A DNA stretch of 38,129 bases from an uncultured bacterium. Its GTDB lineage: Bacteria > Myxococcota_A > Polyangia > Polyangiales > Houyiibacteriaceae. The stretch is from contig CALJDU010000097.1 of NCBI GenBank assembly GCA_938024995.1, positions 1 to 38,129 of the forward strand, given 5' to 3'. The notes under the pieces are model-generated. The model did no database searches and had not been told where the DNA came from. It saw only the letters and a list, made by a program, of their open reading frames with translations. The position numbers and the translations under genes are program-made. This document shows positions 8,040 to 15,794 of this stretch, one piece after another. The stretch's first letter is position 1. Every line of letters begins with the position of its first letter.

Positions 8040-8045
8040 GATAAC
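8040..8045 (+). promoter_or_regulatory. candidate -10 element for the exported protein at 8052
   Basis: GATAAC 6 nt before the ATG at 8052. The AGGAG that follows it is only 1-2 nt from the ATG, too close to work as a normal Shine-Dalgarno, so a leaderless start is an equal or better reading. Confidence 0.35.
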
Positions 8046-8051
8046 AGGAGA

Positions 8052-8888
8052 ATGTCCCGCGTCTTTCTTCTCGTGATCTCCGTCGCTGTGCTTTGTCCCT
8101 CCGCGCTCACGGCCGCACAGGACGATGGTCGGGAGCTCGACACAATCGCGAAGGCGCACCACGCCTGCCGTGACGCGAACGTTCCTGGGCGTCGCGCGCT
8201 CTACGTTGTCGACGTCCCGGCCTCTGGGTTTGCCTTGGCGGCGCATGACCCCGACGAGGGTCTCCTTCCCATCGACACCCGTCGCAACCTCCGGATCCTC
8301 CGCGGCGCCGCGGAGCTCTTCCCGTCCAGGCTCGAGTCGATCGGTTTTGTCGCCAACGAGGAGCGCGCCCAGTCCCTCCGCGCAGCCGCGCAGAGCGGCG
8401 CGTCGCTGCGACTTGGGTTCTTCCTCGCGTTCGACGGAGGGCGCGCGTGTCTGGTTCGCTCCGCGATGTCGGTGACCACGATGCGCATCGACGTCGCGTT
8501 CATTGAACTCGTCGGACGGACCGGTGGCGTGCTCGCGCGAGAAGACAGTGACCGACTGCGGGCGTGGCGAGACGACGCAGATCGCGTTCCCGGAAACGGC
8601 GCGCGAGGGGTCATCGCCGACCTCACGATCGACGGACAAGATCGCCCCGCTCCCGCCGGCGCCGAGCTCTCGGCAGAGCTCGGCGCGTGCCTGACCGCCG
8701 CCCAGGATCGCGGTGCCCCGCGGACGGCGCAGGTCATGGTTCGCTTCCGACGCGGGGAAGGTGCCTCGGTCGCCCTCTCCTCGCTTGGCGACACCGAAGG
8801 TGCGGCCTGCGTCGCGAACATCGTCGCCGCCGCGGTTTCCGGGCTCCCCGGCCGTCACGCGATCGCGACCGTGAGGCTCACCCGGTAG
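8052..8888 (+). CDS. exported protein of unknown function
   Basis: A 278-residue protein with a clear type I signal peptide ('VFLLVISVAVLCPSA', cleavage likely after 'LTAA' about residue 22). I do not recognise a domain. The mature part has two halves that each end in a pattern like 'ACL...' or 'GAACVANIVAAAVSGLP', and Cys residues appear at about 38, 135, 216 and 256, so disulfides are possible. The C-terminal half ('AELGACLTAAQ ... VMVRF') recalls, weakly, the cysteine-containing C-terminal domains in myxobacterial secreted proteins with a TonB-C/AgmX-like outline; this is only a resemblance. The ATG at 8052 is chosen because it starts the signal peptide. Its neighbour is the PLD-CBM20 lipoprotein, 43 bp downstream on the same strand, so the two may be co-transcribed. 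Confidence 0.72.
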   Translation: MSRVFLLVISVAVLCPSALTAAQDDGRELDTIAKAHHACRDANVPGRRALYVVDVPASGFALAAHDPDEGLLPIDTRRNLRILRGAAELFPSRLESIGFVANEERAQSLRAAAQSGASLRLGFFLAFDGGRACLVRSAMSVTTMRIDVAFIELVGRTGGVLAREDSDRLRAWRDDADRVPGNGARGVIADLTIDGQDRPAPAGAELSAELGACLTAAQDRGAPRTAQVMVRFRRGEGASVALSSLGDTEGAACVANIVAAAVSGLPGRHAIATVRLTR

Positions 8889-8931
8889 GCGCGTCTCCAC
8901 AGCGGCACGTGACTTGCTCTGTGGTCAGGCG

Positions 8932-10650
8932 ATGACCCGCGAAATCACCAAGACGCTGACGAGCCCCGTTTCCCTGCGTCGATCCCGCTGGAGGAGAGTG
9001 GCGGCTGCCCTGACCATGGCCAGTCTCGTAGCCGCGTGCGCTGACCCCACCGCCCTTCCCGAGGAAGAGGTCGAGAGCGGGCCGTCGCGGGTCACGAACG
9101 GAAAAGCAGACGGTCGAGATCTCCCCGCGTTCGCAGCTCTCAAGGACGGTACCTCCCTCGATGGTCCCTTCGCGGCGCTCTTCGCCCCCGACGACCCAGT
9201 CGTCACGGTCGAGCTCGCCCTCATCGCAGAGGTTCGCGCCGCCCGTGAAGCGGACGCCTTCACTTATCTCGAAGGCGAAAACCCCTACCGCGTTCGCTAC
9301 GCCGTCTACAACTTGCGCAACCCCGTCATCGTGGCGGCGTTGGCCGACGCCGCGGACGTGGGCGTCGACGTTCAGATCTTGATCGAAGACAAGCAGCTCG
9401 ATCCGTCACGCACGTGGAACACCGCAGACGAGGAGCTCATCGCCCGAGGCTTCGAGTTCGCCCCGTCCCACCGCGGGCTCACCGATCGCGAGCTCGAGAC
9501 CGCGGACCTGATCGGCATCACCGGTTCCGCGCTGATGCACCTTAAGACGCGCATCTATGAGACGCCCTCTTCGCTCGCGGTCCTCAGCGGGAGCATGAAC
9601 CCCGGCGACAACGCGACCATGAACGAAGAGACCCTTCACTTGATCCGCGATCCCGCGCTCTGCGCTCGCTACCTCCGAGCCTACGACGCCGTCCGAAGCG
9701 GAGAGCGCTTGCCCAACGACTTCGACGAGACCGCCGCGGTCAACGTGCTCTTCTCGCCCACCGCCAGCGGACCTCGCCCCGGTGCGCGTCTCCTTCAGTG
9801 GATCGAAGAGGAAGACGAAGCGATCTTGATGATGGTGTTCTCGCTTCGCGACATCACCGCGCCGGGAGCGAGCGGGTCATTGATCGAGCTGCTCGAAGAG
9901 AAGGCGCGAAGCGGGGTCCCGGTCTACGTGATCACGGACCGCAAGCAGAGCGACGGCGTCGACGGGGACGGCGCCCCGATCTACCGCAACGACGGAACGG
10001 AAGACCGACTCCGCCGCGCCGGCGTCCATGTGTACGAAGCGATTAACCGCGCGTCCCCCTTCACCGCGATGCACCACAAGGTCGGCATCTTCGGCCTGAG
10101 CAACACCCGCGTGGTGAGCGACGCAGCCAACTGGTCGTACGCCGCGCTCGGCTCGCGCACCCGCGTCAGCAGAAACGTCGAGAGCATGCTCTTCATCGAC
10201 AGCGACGCGCTCGACGAAGGCCTGACCGGCCGCCGCTACTTGGCCCAATGGCTCCGCGTGCTTGAGCGGTATGCCCACCAAACCGAAGGCGAGCCGAGCT
10301 ACCAAGAGGTCCGCGACGCGTTGTTCGCCCACCCGAGCTGGCCCCGCGCAAACGCACAGTTCGTCGCGACGACCTACGACGGCGTCACGCGAATCGGCGA
10401 AGAGGTCTACGTTCGCGGCAGCCTCCCCGAGCTCGGCGCGTGGGACCACGGCGTCGCCCTCTCCACGACCGCGGAGACCTACCCGCTCTGGACCTCGTCA
10501 TCGGTGCCCCTCCCGCTCGGCGCCGACTTCGAGTGGAAGCTGACCATCGACGGCGCCGGCCTCCGCTGGGAAAGCGGAGACAACCGCGTCGACGTCGCTC
10601 GGCCCGCCGCGCTGATGCCGAACACGATCTTCCACGCTCGCTGGAGATAA
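8932..10650 (+). CDS. phospholipase D-like lipoprotein with C-terminal CBM20 domain
   Basis: A 572-residue secreted lipoprotein. Residues 1-36 form a long signal peptide ending in the lipobox 'SLVAAC' (C36), and 'NGKADG' follows at about residue 60. Two phospholipase-D half-domains come next: the first has H203-L-K205 with E210 where the HKD motif wants Asp, then 'SGSMNPGDNATMNEE'; the second has H381-H-K383 and Gly at the Asp position, then 'SDAANWSYA'. Residues about 480-572 match a CBM20 starch-binding domain: 'VRGSLPELGAWD', 'FEWKL' and 'WESGDNRV' carry the aromatic residues that contact glucans. PLD enzymes cleave phosphodiesters through a phospho-His intermediate. The substrate is unknown, and the carbohydrate module may tether the enzyme to a glucan. 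ATG 8932 is preferred over an upstream TTG. Confidence 0.88.
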   Translation: MTREITKTLTSPVSLRRSRWRRVAAALTMASLVAACADPTALPEEEVESGPSRVTNGKADGRDLPAFAALKDGTSLDGPFAALFAPDDPVVTVELALIAEVRAAREADAFTYLEGENPYRVRYAVYNLRNPVIVAALADAADVGVDVQILIEDKQLDPSRTWNTADEELIARGFEFAPSHRGLTDRELETADLIGITGSALMHLKTRIYETPSSLAVLSGSMNPGDNATMNEETLHLIRDPALCARYLRAYDAVRSGERLPNDFDETAAVNVLFSPTASGPRPGARLLQWIEEEDEAILMMVFSLRDITAPGASGSLIELLEEKARSGVPVYVITDRKQSDGVDGDGAPIYRNDGTEDRLRRAGVHVYEAINRASPFTAMHHKVGIFGLSNTRVVSDAANWSYAALGSRTRVSRNVESMLFIDSDALDEGLTGRRYLAQWLRVLERYAHQTEGEPSYQEVRDALFAHPSWPRANAQFVATTYDGVTRIGEEVYVRGSLPELGAWDHGVALSTTAETYPLWTSSSVPLPLGADFEWKLTIDGAGLRWESGDNRVDVARPAALMPNTIFHARWR

Positions 10651-10659
10651 AGAGGCCTG

Positions 10660-10715
10660 ACCCAAAGCGGCGTTCGCGAGTGAGCGCTCTCCATGAGCGA
10701 GCGAACGTTTTGGGT
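10660..10715. repeat. stem-loop repeat, copy 1
   Basis: A 56-nt imperfect palindrome. ACCCAAA/TTTGGGT close the base, CGTTCGC pairs with GCGAACG in the middle, and CGCTC-TCCAT-GAGCG forms the apical hairpin. Sequence identity with copy 2 extends a few bases outside the stem ('tgaccc...' to '...cgccaacg', about 10658-10728). It is placed between convergent genes, as REP-like elements and bidirectional terminators often are. Confidence 0.75.
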
Positions 10716-10848
10716 GAATCCGCCAACGACGCGTACTGAAGCAGCGTCAGCTGCCGATCAAGCGCCCAACCCGCAAAGCAACACCACCACGGCGGCCAGA
10801 GCCCCGAGTGCTCAACCGCGAACGCATCAGCTCTGGGAACCGAAGGTG

Positions 10849-10905
10849 ACCCAAAGCGGCGTTTGCGAGTGAGCGCTCTCCATGAGCGAAGCGAACGTTT
10901 TGGGT
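10849..10905. repeat. stem-loop repeat, copy 2
   Basis: A 57-nt second copy, 189 bp downstream in the same orientation. It differs from copy 1 by C to T in the middle stem (CGTTTGC against GCGAACG, still pairing as G-U) and one extra A beside the apical stem. The substitution preserves the fold, which suggests that the structure is under selection or that the element spread recently. Confidence 0.75.
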
Positions 10906-10924
10906 GAACCCGCCAACGGCGGAG

Positions 10925-10947
10925 AGGGTCTTCGAAAGAAAGACCCT
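10925..10947 (-). terminator. terminator-like hairpin
   Basis: AGGGTCTT (10925-10932) pairs perfectly with AAGACCCT (10940-10947) around a 7-nt loop, 12 nt past the stop of the minus-strand membrane protein gene. The + strand reads TTAAG after the stem, the minus strand has no U-tract. It could end either convergent transcript. Confidence 0.45.
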
Positions 10948-10959
10948 TAAGAGAAACCC

Positions 10960-12126
10960 TCAGCGCTTGACGCGTGCCATCTCGCGTCGAACCGCGCGGA
11001 CGAACTTGTCGGCTTCTTCTTTGGTGACCCCCGAGACGCGGCGCGCGCGCTTCGGCAAGAGCTGCATGTCGACCGTGACGTGGCCCTTCTTCGCGGGCCA
11101 CAGAACCGACAGGGCAAGGTCAAGCAGCGCGCCAGCCAAGATGATGCCCGCGCCCAGCGCCAGCAGCACGGTCTCGCCTGTGCGAATGCCATCAAACAAG
11201 TAGAGCCCGCCGAGCAAGATCCCGAGCGCGAGCATCGCGGCGCCGACCAAGAGGTGGAGCGCCGGGAAACGCTCGCGTCGCGTGATCGAAGCGAAGCTGC
11301 GCGGCGCGTGCGTCTCTTCTTGCTCACGCACCAGCCGCCCGAGCAGGTGAGTCTCTTCGGTGAGCTTCACGCCCTCTTCCACGAGCGAGAGCTCGGCCTC
11401 GCGTCGAAACCCGACCGCGCGCGCGCCGATCCGCGCGAGTCCGGACAGGGCGGCGAAGCCGGAGGCGAGCCGAAGCGCGCCGAGGAACCCAGACGGCGGC
11501 GGTGAGCTGAGGTGTCCGCGCAGAACGCTCCCCGGAGCGAGCGAGCGCGTGGAGACCGGACCGAGCTCTTTGATCAACGCACGGGTCGCGGGCGCGCTCA
11601 CGTCACCGATCATGCTCCACGACACCGGGGACGCTCCGCCACCCGCCAACGCGCGGAGACGCACCGCGTTCGCCGGCAAGGCGTCGTCGTCGTTTTCGAC
11701 CGCCGCCGCGACCTCGCCAAAGACCTTGTCCTTGTCGTCCTCCAAGATCGGCGAGACAAAGGGGTAGACCACGAACGGCGTGGCGACCTCGAGCCAATCC
11801 GCGTGGGTCACGAACTGTTTGACGCGAGCGCGGTCGCCGAGATGCGCTCGCATGCCGCGAACCGCCATCGCCGCGACGAGCGCACGTTCATCATCGTTTT
11901 GGGCGCCCCGCGCGAAGAGGTCCAAGAGGTTGCCACTGGGGAGGTCGGCGTCCTCACGCGCGATCCCGTGCTCCGCGGCGCGCACCTCAGCGTAGTCCCG
12001 CGCCGCGAAGAGCAGCCGGCCCTCCGCCTGACGACTCAAGACGTCGAGACACAGCGCGCAGAGCTCATCGCTCGCTTCGCGTTGCGCCTCAAGCGCACGG
12101 GTGACGATGGCGTCGCGGTTCTCCAT
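10960..12126 (-). CDS. membrane protein of unknown function
   Basis: A 388-residue protein that I do not recognise. Residues 1-270 are soluble-looking and Ala/Glu-rich, with no signal peptide. Two adjacent transmembrane segments follow near the C terminus ('LLVGAAMLALGILLGGLYLF' at about 295-314 and 'VLLALGAGIILAGALLDLAL' at about 322-341), then a basic tail of about 45 residues ending 'EMARVKR'. The two-helix hairpin near the end suggests an inner-membrane anchor with both ends in the cytoplasm. It is a single-gene unit, divergent from rnhA. The ATG at 12126 has TATACG 10 nt upstream and no Shine-Dalgarno. Codon use and GC content match the neighbours. Confidence 0.75.
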   Translation of the reverse strand: MENRDAIVTRALEAQREASDELCALCLDVLSRQAEGRLLFAARDYAEVRAAEHGIAREDADLPSGNLLDLFARGAQNDDERALVAAMAVRGMRAHLGDRARVKQFVTHADWLEVATPFVVYPFVSPILEDDKDKVFGEVAAAVENDDDALPANAVRLRALAGGGASPVSWSMIGDVSAPATRALIKELGPVSTRSLAPGSVLRGHLSSPPPSGFLGALRLASGFAALSGLARIGARAVGFRREAELSLVEEGVKLTEETHLLGRLVREQEETHAPRSFASITRRERFPALHLLVGAAMLALGILLGGLYLFDGIRTGETVLLALGAGIILAGALLDLALSVLWPAKKGHVTVDMQLLPKRARRVSGVTKEEADKFVRAVRREMARVKR

Positions 12127-12136
12127 CCGTGGCGCA

Positions 12137-12142
12137 CGTATA
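12137..12142 (-). promoter_or_regulatory. candidate -10 element for the membrane protein at 12126
   Basis: Minus-strand TATACG, 10 nt before the ATG. A start about 7 nt downstream would leave a leader of only 3 nt or so. Confidence 0.35.
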
Positions 12143-12234
12143 CCAGGCGTTCCGCGCCCTTGCGACTCGTTCGATCAGCCCGCGTCCAGTCTGTAACGGC
12201 CGCTCTGCGTGTTGCTCGACGCGCCTCCTTCGGG

Positions 12235-12240
12235 TACCCC
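12235..12240 (+). promoter_or_regulatory. candidate -10 element for rnhA
   Basis: TACCCC 6 nt before the ATG at 12247, a weak match, listed because its position agrees with that of other genes here. No Shine-Dalgarno is present. Confidence 0.22.
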
Positions 12241-12246
12241 CGGCAT

Positions 12247-12957
12247 ATGGCGTGGCGATACATGACCCTTCGCGGCAAACGGGTACTCGCGCGATGCGAT
12301 CCGGCGGGCGAGCTGGAGACCGGGAGCGACGGGCGAGTGGAGATCCGCTACCGGCCTGGCGATCGCAAAGCGTACCGCGCCGCGAAGCGAAACCTGAAAG
12401 CCGCCGACGAAACGATCTTCGAGGACGCGCACTGCGTCGAGTCATCGCCTCAGGACGAGACCCCGCGAAAGACGACGGCAAAGCGGACCAAGCCCAAGGT
12501 CACCGACGTGACGCCGCCGAGCAAACCTGTCGGCGATGAGATCCTCGCGTACACGGACGGCGCCTGTACGGGGAACCCGGGCCCGTGCGGGCTCGGCGTC
12601 GTGATGCTCTACGGCGACACGCAACGGGAGCTCAGCGAGTATCTCGGCGACGGGACCAACAACATCGGCGAGCTCACGGCGATCTTGCGCGCAGCCGAAG
12701 CCGTTCACGACAAGACCAAGCGGGTCCGCATCTTCACCGACTCGAAGTACTCGATCGGCGTGCTCACCAAGGGCTGGAAAGCAAAGAAGAACAAAGAGCT
12801 GATCATCAAGACCCGCGCGGTCCTGGCGACGCTTGAGAACGTTGAGCTCTTTTACGTTCCCGGACACGCGGGCGTCGCGCTCAACGAGGTCGCGGACCAG
12901 CTCGCGGTCGCCGCGGTCACGGCGCGCACGTCATCAGGCTGGACTGAGGCTCCGTAA
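12247..12957 (+). CDS. rnhA: ribonuclease HI with N-terminal extension
   Basis: A 236-residue protein whose C-terminal ~140 residues are RNase HI, which cuts RNA in RNA-DNA hybrids (primer and R-loop removal). The catalytic carboxylates are visible: D104 in 'YTDGACTGNPGP', E142 in 'NIGELTAI', D165 in 'FTDSKYS' and D217 in 'NEVADQLA', with His207 in 'PGHAG'. The first ~95 residues are not part of the RNase H fold: residues 1-60 look like a small folded segment ('RYMTLRGKRVLARCD ... EIRYRPGDRKAYRAAKR') and residues 65-92 a Lys/Thr/Pro-rich linker. The usual bacterial enzyme has about 150 residues, so this is a two-part protein; the extension might bind nucleic acid. ATG 12247 starts the recognisable sequence; the frame is open further upstream only by chance. 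Confidence 0.92.
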   Translation: MAWRYMTLRGKRVLARCDPAGELETGSDGRVEIRYRPGDRKAYRAAKRNLKAADETIFEDAHCVESSPQDETPRKTTAKRTKPKVTDVTPPSKPVGDEILAYTDGACTGNPGPCGLGVVMLYGDTQRELSEYLGDGTNNIGELTAILRAAEAVHDKTKRVRIFTDSKYSIGVLTKGWKAKKNKELIIKTRAVLATLENVELFYVPGHAGVALNEVADQLAVAAVTARTSSGWTEAP

Positions 12958-13005
12958 CGTGAATCGCCAGGGTGACGAGCGCCGCTTGGTAGACCGAGTC
13001 GCCTG

Positions 13006-13935
13006 CTAGCGAAAAGCGTCGGCCGCGTCGGAGAGCGTGACGAACTGGTAGCCGAGCTTCTTGAGCCGAGAGACCGCGCTCTTGAGCGCCGCTTCCTTTT
13101 CGCGGAACGTCTTTCGAAGGTCTGGCTGATGCGGCGCGAGCGCGGTCAAGCCGTCCTGCTTCGCGTCGGCGAGATCGATCCCGTGAAGCTCAAGGTTCAC
13201 GAGCGGACGCCCGGCCATCGCGCGGGTCAACATGTCGGCACCCGCGGCACCTGAGAGCGCGACGCTGGTCCCGATGTACGGCAAGCGTCCCGTGAGCGTT
13301 CGCGTCACGCCGATCGGGAGCTCGAGGATCCCGTCGCCCTTGGTCCAGTAGGGGGCGCCGCGACGATAGGGGTCGGCGGGCGCGCGGAGGACACGCGGGT
13401 CATCGATCACGCTGTGGCTGCGTCGGCCGCGAGCGCGGATCCAGCCGATCGCGGCGGTCTTGGCGCTGAAGTACGCGGGGCACGGAAACACGCTTGAGTC
13501 GTATTGGTAGCCGAGCTCCTCGAGCACCGTGAACACCATCTCATTGATCGTGTAGCCCGGCGCGCGGAACCCAACAGGTGGTTTGCCGCAGGCCGCCTCG
13601 ATCATCTCGCCGCCGCGCACGACCTCATCCCGCGCTTCCATCCGGCCGCGTCGCGTCAGATCGTAAAAGTGATCGTAGCTGTGGTTCGCGATCTCGTGGC
13701 CGTCGCCGCTCAGCTCGCGGATCTTGTCTCGGTTCTCTTGCCGCTCGAGGTCGCGGCCGATGGCGAAGAAGGTCGCCGGGATCCCGAGCGCCGCGAAGAA
13801 CGCGCGAAAGCGAGGAACCGCGAGGTCGTAGATGGGATGGGCACCGTCAAACGAGATGCCGTGAATCGCCGCGTAGCAATCGATCTCATCGAGGTCGACC
13901 GAGAGCGCGGCGAGCCGTTCGGTCGAGCGTCCCAC
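13006..13935 (-). CDS. polysaccharide deacetylase family protein
   Basis: A 309-residue NodB-type (CE4) deacetylase domain, which removes acetyl groups from N-acetylated glycans using a divalent metal. 'LSVDLDEID' (D14, D16) stands where most members have 'TFDDG', and the metal-binding motif 'NHSYDH' carries H85 and H89. 'GFRAPGYTINE' is motif 3, and 'LELHGIDLAD' near residue 240 is the motif with the second catalytic His. No signal peptide or membrane segment is present, so it is probably cytoplasmic. The GTG start at 13935 lies 9 nt past the glycosyltransferase stop; the frame is open further upstream but there it overlaps that gene. Together with the GT2 and manA genes it suggests synthesis of a modified lipid-linked or cell-surface sugar. 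Confidence 0.88.
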   Translation of the reverse strand: MGRSTERLAALSVDLDEIDCYAAIHGISFDGAHPIYDLAVPRFRAFFAALGIPATFFAIGRDLERQENRDKIRELSGDGHEIANHSYDHFYDLTRRGRMEARDEVVRGGEMIEAACGKPPVGFRAPGYTINEMVFTVLEELGYQYDSSVFPCPAYFSAKTAAIGWIRARGRRSHSVIDDPRVLRAPADPYRRGAPYWTKGDGILELPIGVTRTLTGRLPYIGTSVALSGAAGADMLTRAMAGRPLVNLELHGIDLADAKQDGLTALAPHQPDLRKTFREKEAALKSAVSRLKKLGYQFVTLSDAADAFR

Positions 13936-13943
13936 GACCGAAG

Positions 13944-14666
13944 CTAGCCCTTGACGCGAATCGCGACGAAGAGCTTCGCCATGTTCTTGAGCACGTTCGG
14001 CACGCGGCGCACCAGACCGATGCTCGGCGGGCGCTTCTCGAGAACGCGAACCGGGATCTCGCGAATACGGATGCCGCCGCGCTCGGCGCGGATCACGAAC
14101 TCGGACGCGAAGAGGTCCTTGTCGACGAGGCACTGGCGCACGGTCGGGATAAGCGTCGCGCGTCGGAACGCTTTCAGGCCGTGCGTATCGGTTCCCTTGA
14201 AGCCCACCGCGACGCGGAGCATTCCGTTGAGGACCAGGGTACCCGCGCGACGGAAGACCGGGCGCTCATCGCTCGCGCCCGCCATCATCTTGCTGCCCAC
14301 CACGAAGTCCGCTTCGCGCGTCTCGAGAACGCCGAGCGCGCGCCGATGGAAATCAGTATCGCAGAGGTCGATCTCTTCGCAGATCACGAACTCGCCACGC
14401 GCCGAGAGGATGCCCTTGCGGAGCGCCTTGCCGTAGTTCGGCTCGCCCAGGCTCATGATGCTGACCTGCGGGAAGCGCTCAGACAGCTCCTTTCCGATCG
14501 CGACCGTTCGGTCCGACGAACCATTCTCAGAGAGAATCAGCTCGTACGGCCAGTCGAACGCGGTCAGGCGATCAACCAGGTCGACCACCGCGGTCTGGAG
14601 GATGGCTTCCTCGTTGTAGACCGGGATGATGATGGAAACACGGGGCTCAGGCGGGGCGTCGCTCAT
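13944..14666 (-). CDS. GT2 family glycosyltransferase (dolichyl-phosphate-mannose-synthase-like)
   Basis: A 240-residue GT-A fold glycosyltransferase of family 2 without transmembrane segments. 'VSIIIPVYNEEA' (about 11-22) begins the nucleotide-sugar fold, 'LSENGSSDRT' is the second motif, and 'EEIDLCDTDF' (about 95-104) takes the DxD place for metal and nucleotide-sugar binding. Homologues transfer a sugar from a nucleotide donor to polyprenyl phosphate or a growing glycan. ATG 14666 is chosen because the family motif begins ten residues later; upstream sequence in frame is Arg-rich and unlike protein. It lies between manA (80 bp upstream) and the deacetylase (8 bp downstream) on one strand, consistent with a mannose-derived donor, though that link is inference. 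Confidence 0.88.
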   Translation of the reverse strand: MSDAPPEPRVSIIIPVYNEEAILQTAVVDLVDRLTAFDWPYELILSENGSSDRTVAIGKELSERFPQVSIMSLGEPNYGKALRKGILSARGEFVICEEIDLCDTDFHRRALGVLETREADFVVGSKMMAGASDERPVFRRAGTLVLNGMLRVAVGFKGTDTHGLKAFRRATLIPTVRQCLVDKDLFASEFVIRAERGGIRIREIPVRVLEKRPPSIGLVRRVPNVLKNMAKLFVAIRVKG

Positions 14667-14746
14667 CGCGCGCGGACTCTTCAACACCCCGTCATCTTGG
14701 TCAAGCGCTGTTCTGAGTGGGTGTTTGCCGCGCGCCGGGCGGGATC

Positions 14747-15781
14747 TTAGGCGTGCGAAGCCGAGACGACCGCGTGAACATGGTCGCATCCGAGCTCCAC
14801 GTCGCCGCCGCGCGCCGCGATGACCATGGAACCGCCAGCGTCACAGGTCTCTCCGTCGACCTCGATGGTGCCCGCGACGACCGTGATCGCGCGGAGCACG
14901 TCGCTCGGAGGGAGCCTCACGCCCCCCGTTCCGGCGACCCGCCCTACCGACAAGGGGGCAAAGCGGAGCGCGTCGTTCGCGACGCGGTCCGACAAAGGCA
15001 GGAACGTGGCCGCGCTCTCGAGCTCCACCATTGGAGCGCGCCGGCGCACCTCCGCGATGAAGGCGTCCCCCCGCGCGCGATCGAAACGCGTCACCGCCAG
15101 CGCGTCCTCGACGTGTAGCTCGCGCGGCGCGCCGTTGTCATCCCGCACGCCCTTGTCGTCATAGCGCCGGTTCCAGTCCCAGTAGCGATAGGTCAGCCCG
15201 CGCCGCCCCGGGAGCACGCGCTGTGGCTCGACCAAGGTGAGCCCACGACCGATCGCATGCGGCGTCCCCGCTTCGATCACAAAGAAGTCCCCCGGCGCGA
15301 CCTCCACAAAGTGAAGCAGCGCGGCGAGGTCGCCTTCGTCGGCGAGCACCGTCGCCATGTCGTCTTGGGTGACGCCTTCGCGTAGTCCCAAGTAGAGGCC
15401 CGCGCCTGGCTCCGCATGCACGACGTACCAAGACTCCGGCTTCCCCGACTCGTCGCTCTTGAGCGGCGCGTAGTCATCGCTCGGGTGGATCTGCACCGAG
15501 AGCTCGTCCGCCGTGTCGAGCAGCTTAACGAGCAAGCTGGTGTTGCCGAGACCGAAATCAAACCCAAGCCAATGAAGCGGGTCGTCGGCGATGATGTCCG
15601 CGAGCGCGTCATCCGTTCCCTCGACGGTGCTCGGGAAGCTCGGCTCGACCGACACCTCCCACGACTCACCGATGATCCGCGGTGGCGCTTGTTTGATCCC
15701 CGCGATGCGTGAGCCGCCCCAAGGCGTTCGCGTGCGAGGCGTGAAGTTGTCGCGGGACAAGCAAAGGACGCGTCTCTTCAT
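14747..15781 (-). CDS. manA: mannose-6-phosphate isomerase, class I
   Basis: A 344-residue cupin-fold zinc isomerase interconverting fructose-6-phosphate and mannose-6-phosphate, the entry to GDP-mannose. 'TPWGGSRI' (residues 19-26) is typical of the family N terminus. Zinc ligands are apparent as Q97 and H99 in 'VQIHPSDDYA', E116 in 'KPESWYV' and H175 in 'EAGTPHAIG'. 'GLTYRYWDWNR' carries a conserved active-site region. Length is slightly longer than the short (~315) type. The ATG at 15781 has no Shine-Dalgarno; TACGAC lies 7 nt upstream. It is the first gene of the likely manA-GT2-deacetylase operon. A broader sugar-phosphate isomerase activity is possible. Confidence 0.88.
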   Translation of the reverse strand: MKRRVLCLSRDNFTPRTRTPWGGSRIAGIKQAPPRIIGESWEVSVEPSFPSTVEGTDDALADIIADDPLHWLGFDFGLGNTSLLVKLLDTADELSVQIHPSDDYAPLKSDESGKPESWYVVHAEPGAGLYLGLREGVTQDDMATVLADEGDLAALLHFVEVAPGDFFVIEAGTPHAIGRGLTLVEPQRVLPGRRGLTYRYWDWNRRYDDKGVRDDNGAPRELHVEDALAVTRFDRARGDAFIAEVRRRAPMVELESAATFLPLSDRVANDALRFAPLSVGRVAGTGGVRLPPSDVLRAITVVAGTIEVDGETCDAGGSMVIAARGGDVELGCDHVHAVVSASHA

Positions 15782-15788
15782 TGATCAC

Positions 15789-15794
15789 GTCGTA
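15789..15794 (-). promoter_or_regulatory. candidate -10 element for manA
   Basis: Minus-strand TACGAC exactly 7 nt before the manA ATG, in the leaderless position shared with other first genes here. No good -35 was found. Confidence 0.3.

Larger units (their letters stand above)
10651..10959. other. convergent intergenic region with duplicated stem-loop element
   Basis: 309 bp between the stops of the PLD-CBM20 gene and the minus-strand membrane protein gene. It holds two copies of a stem-loop repeat (10660-10715 and 10849-10905) and a separate hairpin (10925-10947). The spacer 10730-10846 shows no gene, RNA gene or repeat that I can recognise. Frames open across it translate the repeat and are not credible proteins. 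Confidence 0.7.

Noticed and set aside
7901..8051. Possible purS gene or purine riboswitch upstream of purQ
   Set aside because: No minus-strand open frame of suitable size and no G-box aptamer core was seen; only promoter-like hexamers.
10385..11101. Minus-strand open frame of 238 codons over the PLD gene end and the intergenic repeat
   Set aside because: It translates the duplicated stem-loop and antisense of the PLD-CBM20 gene; composition is Arg/Trp/Ser-rich shadow sequence and no domain is visible.
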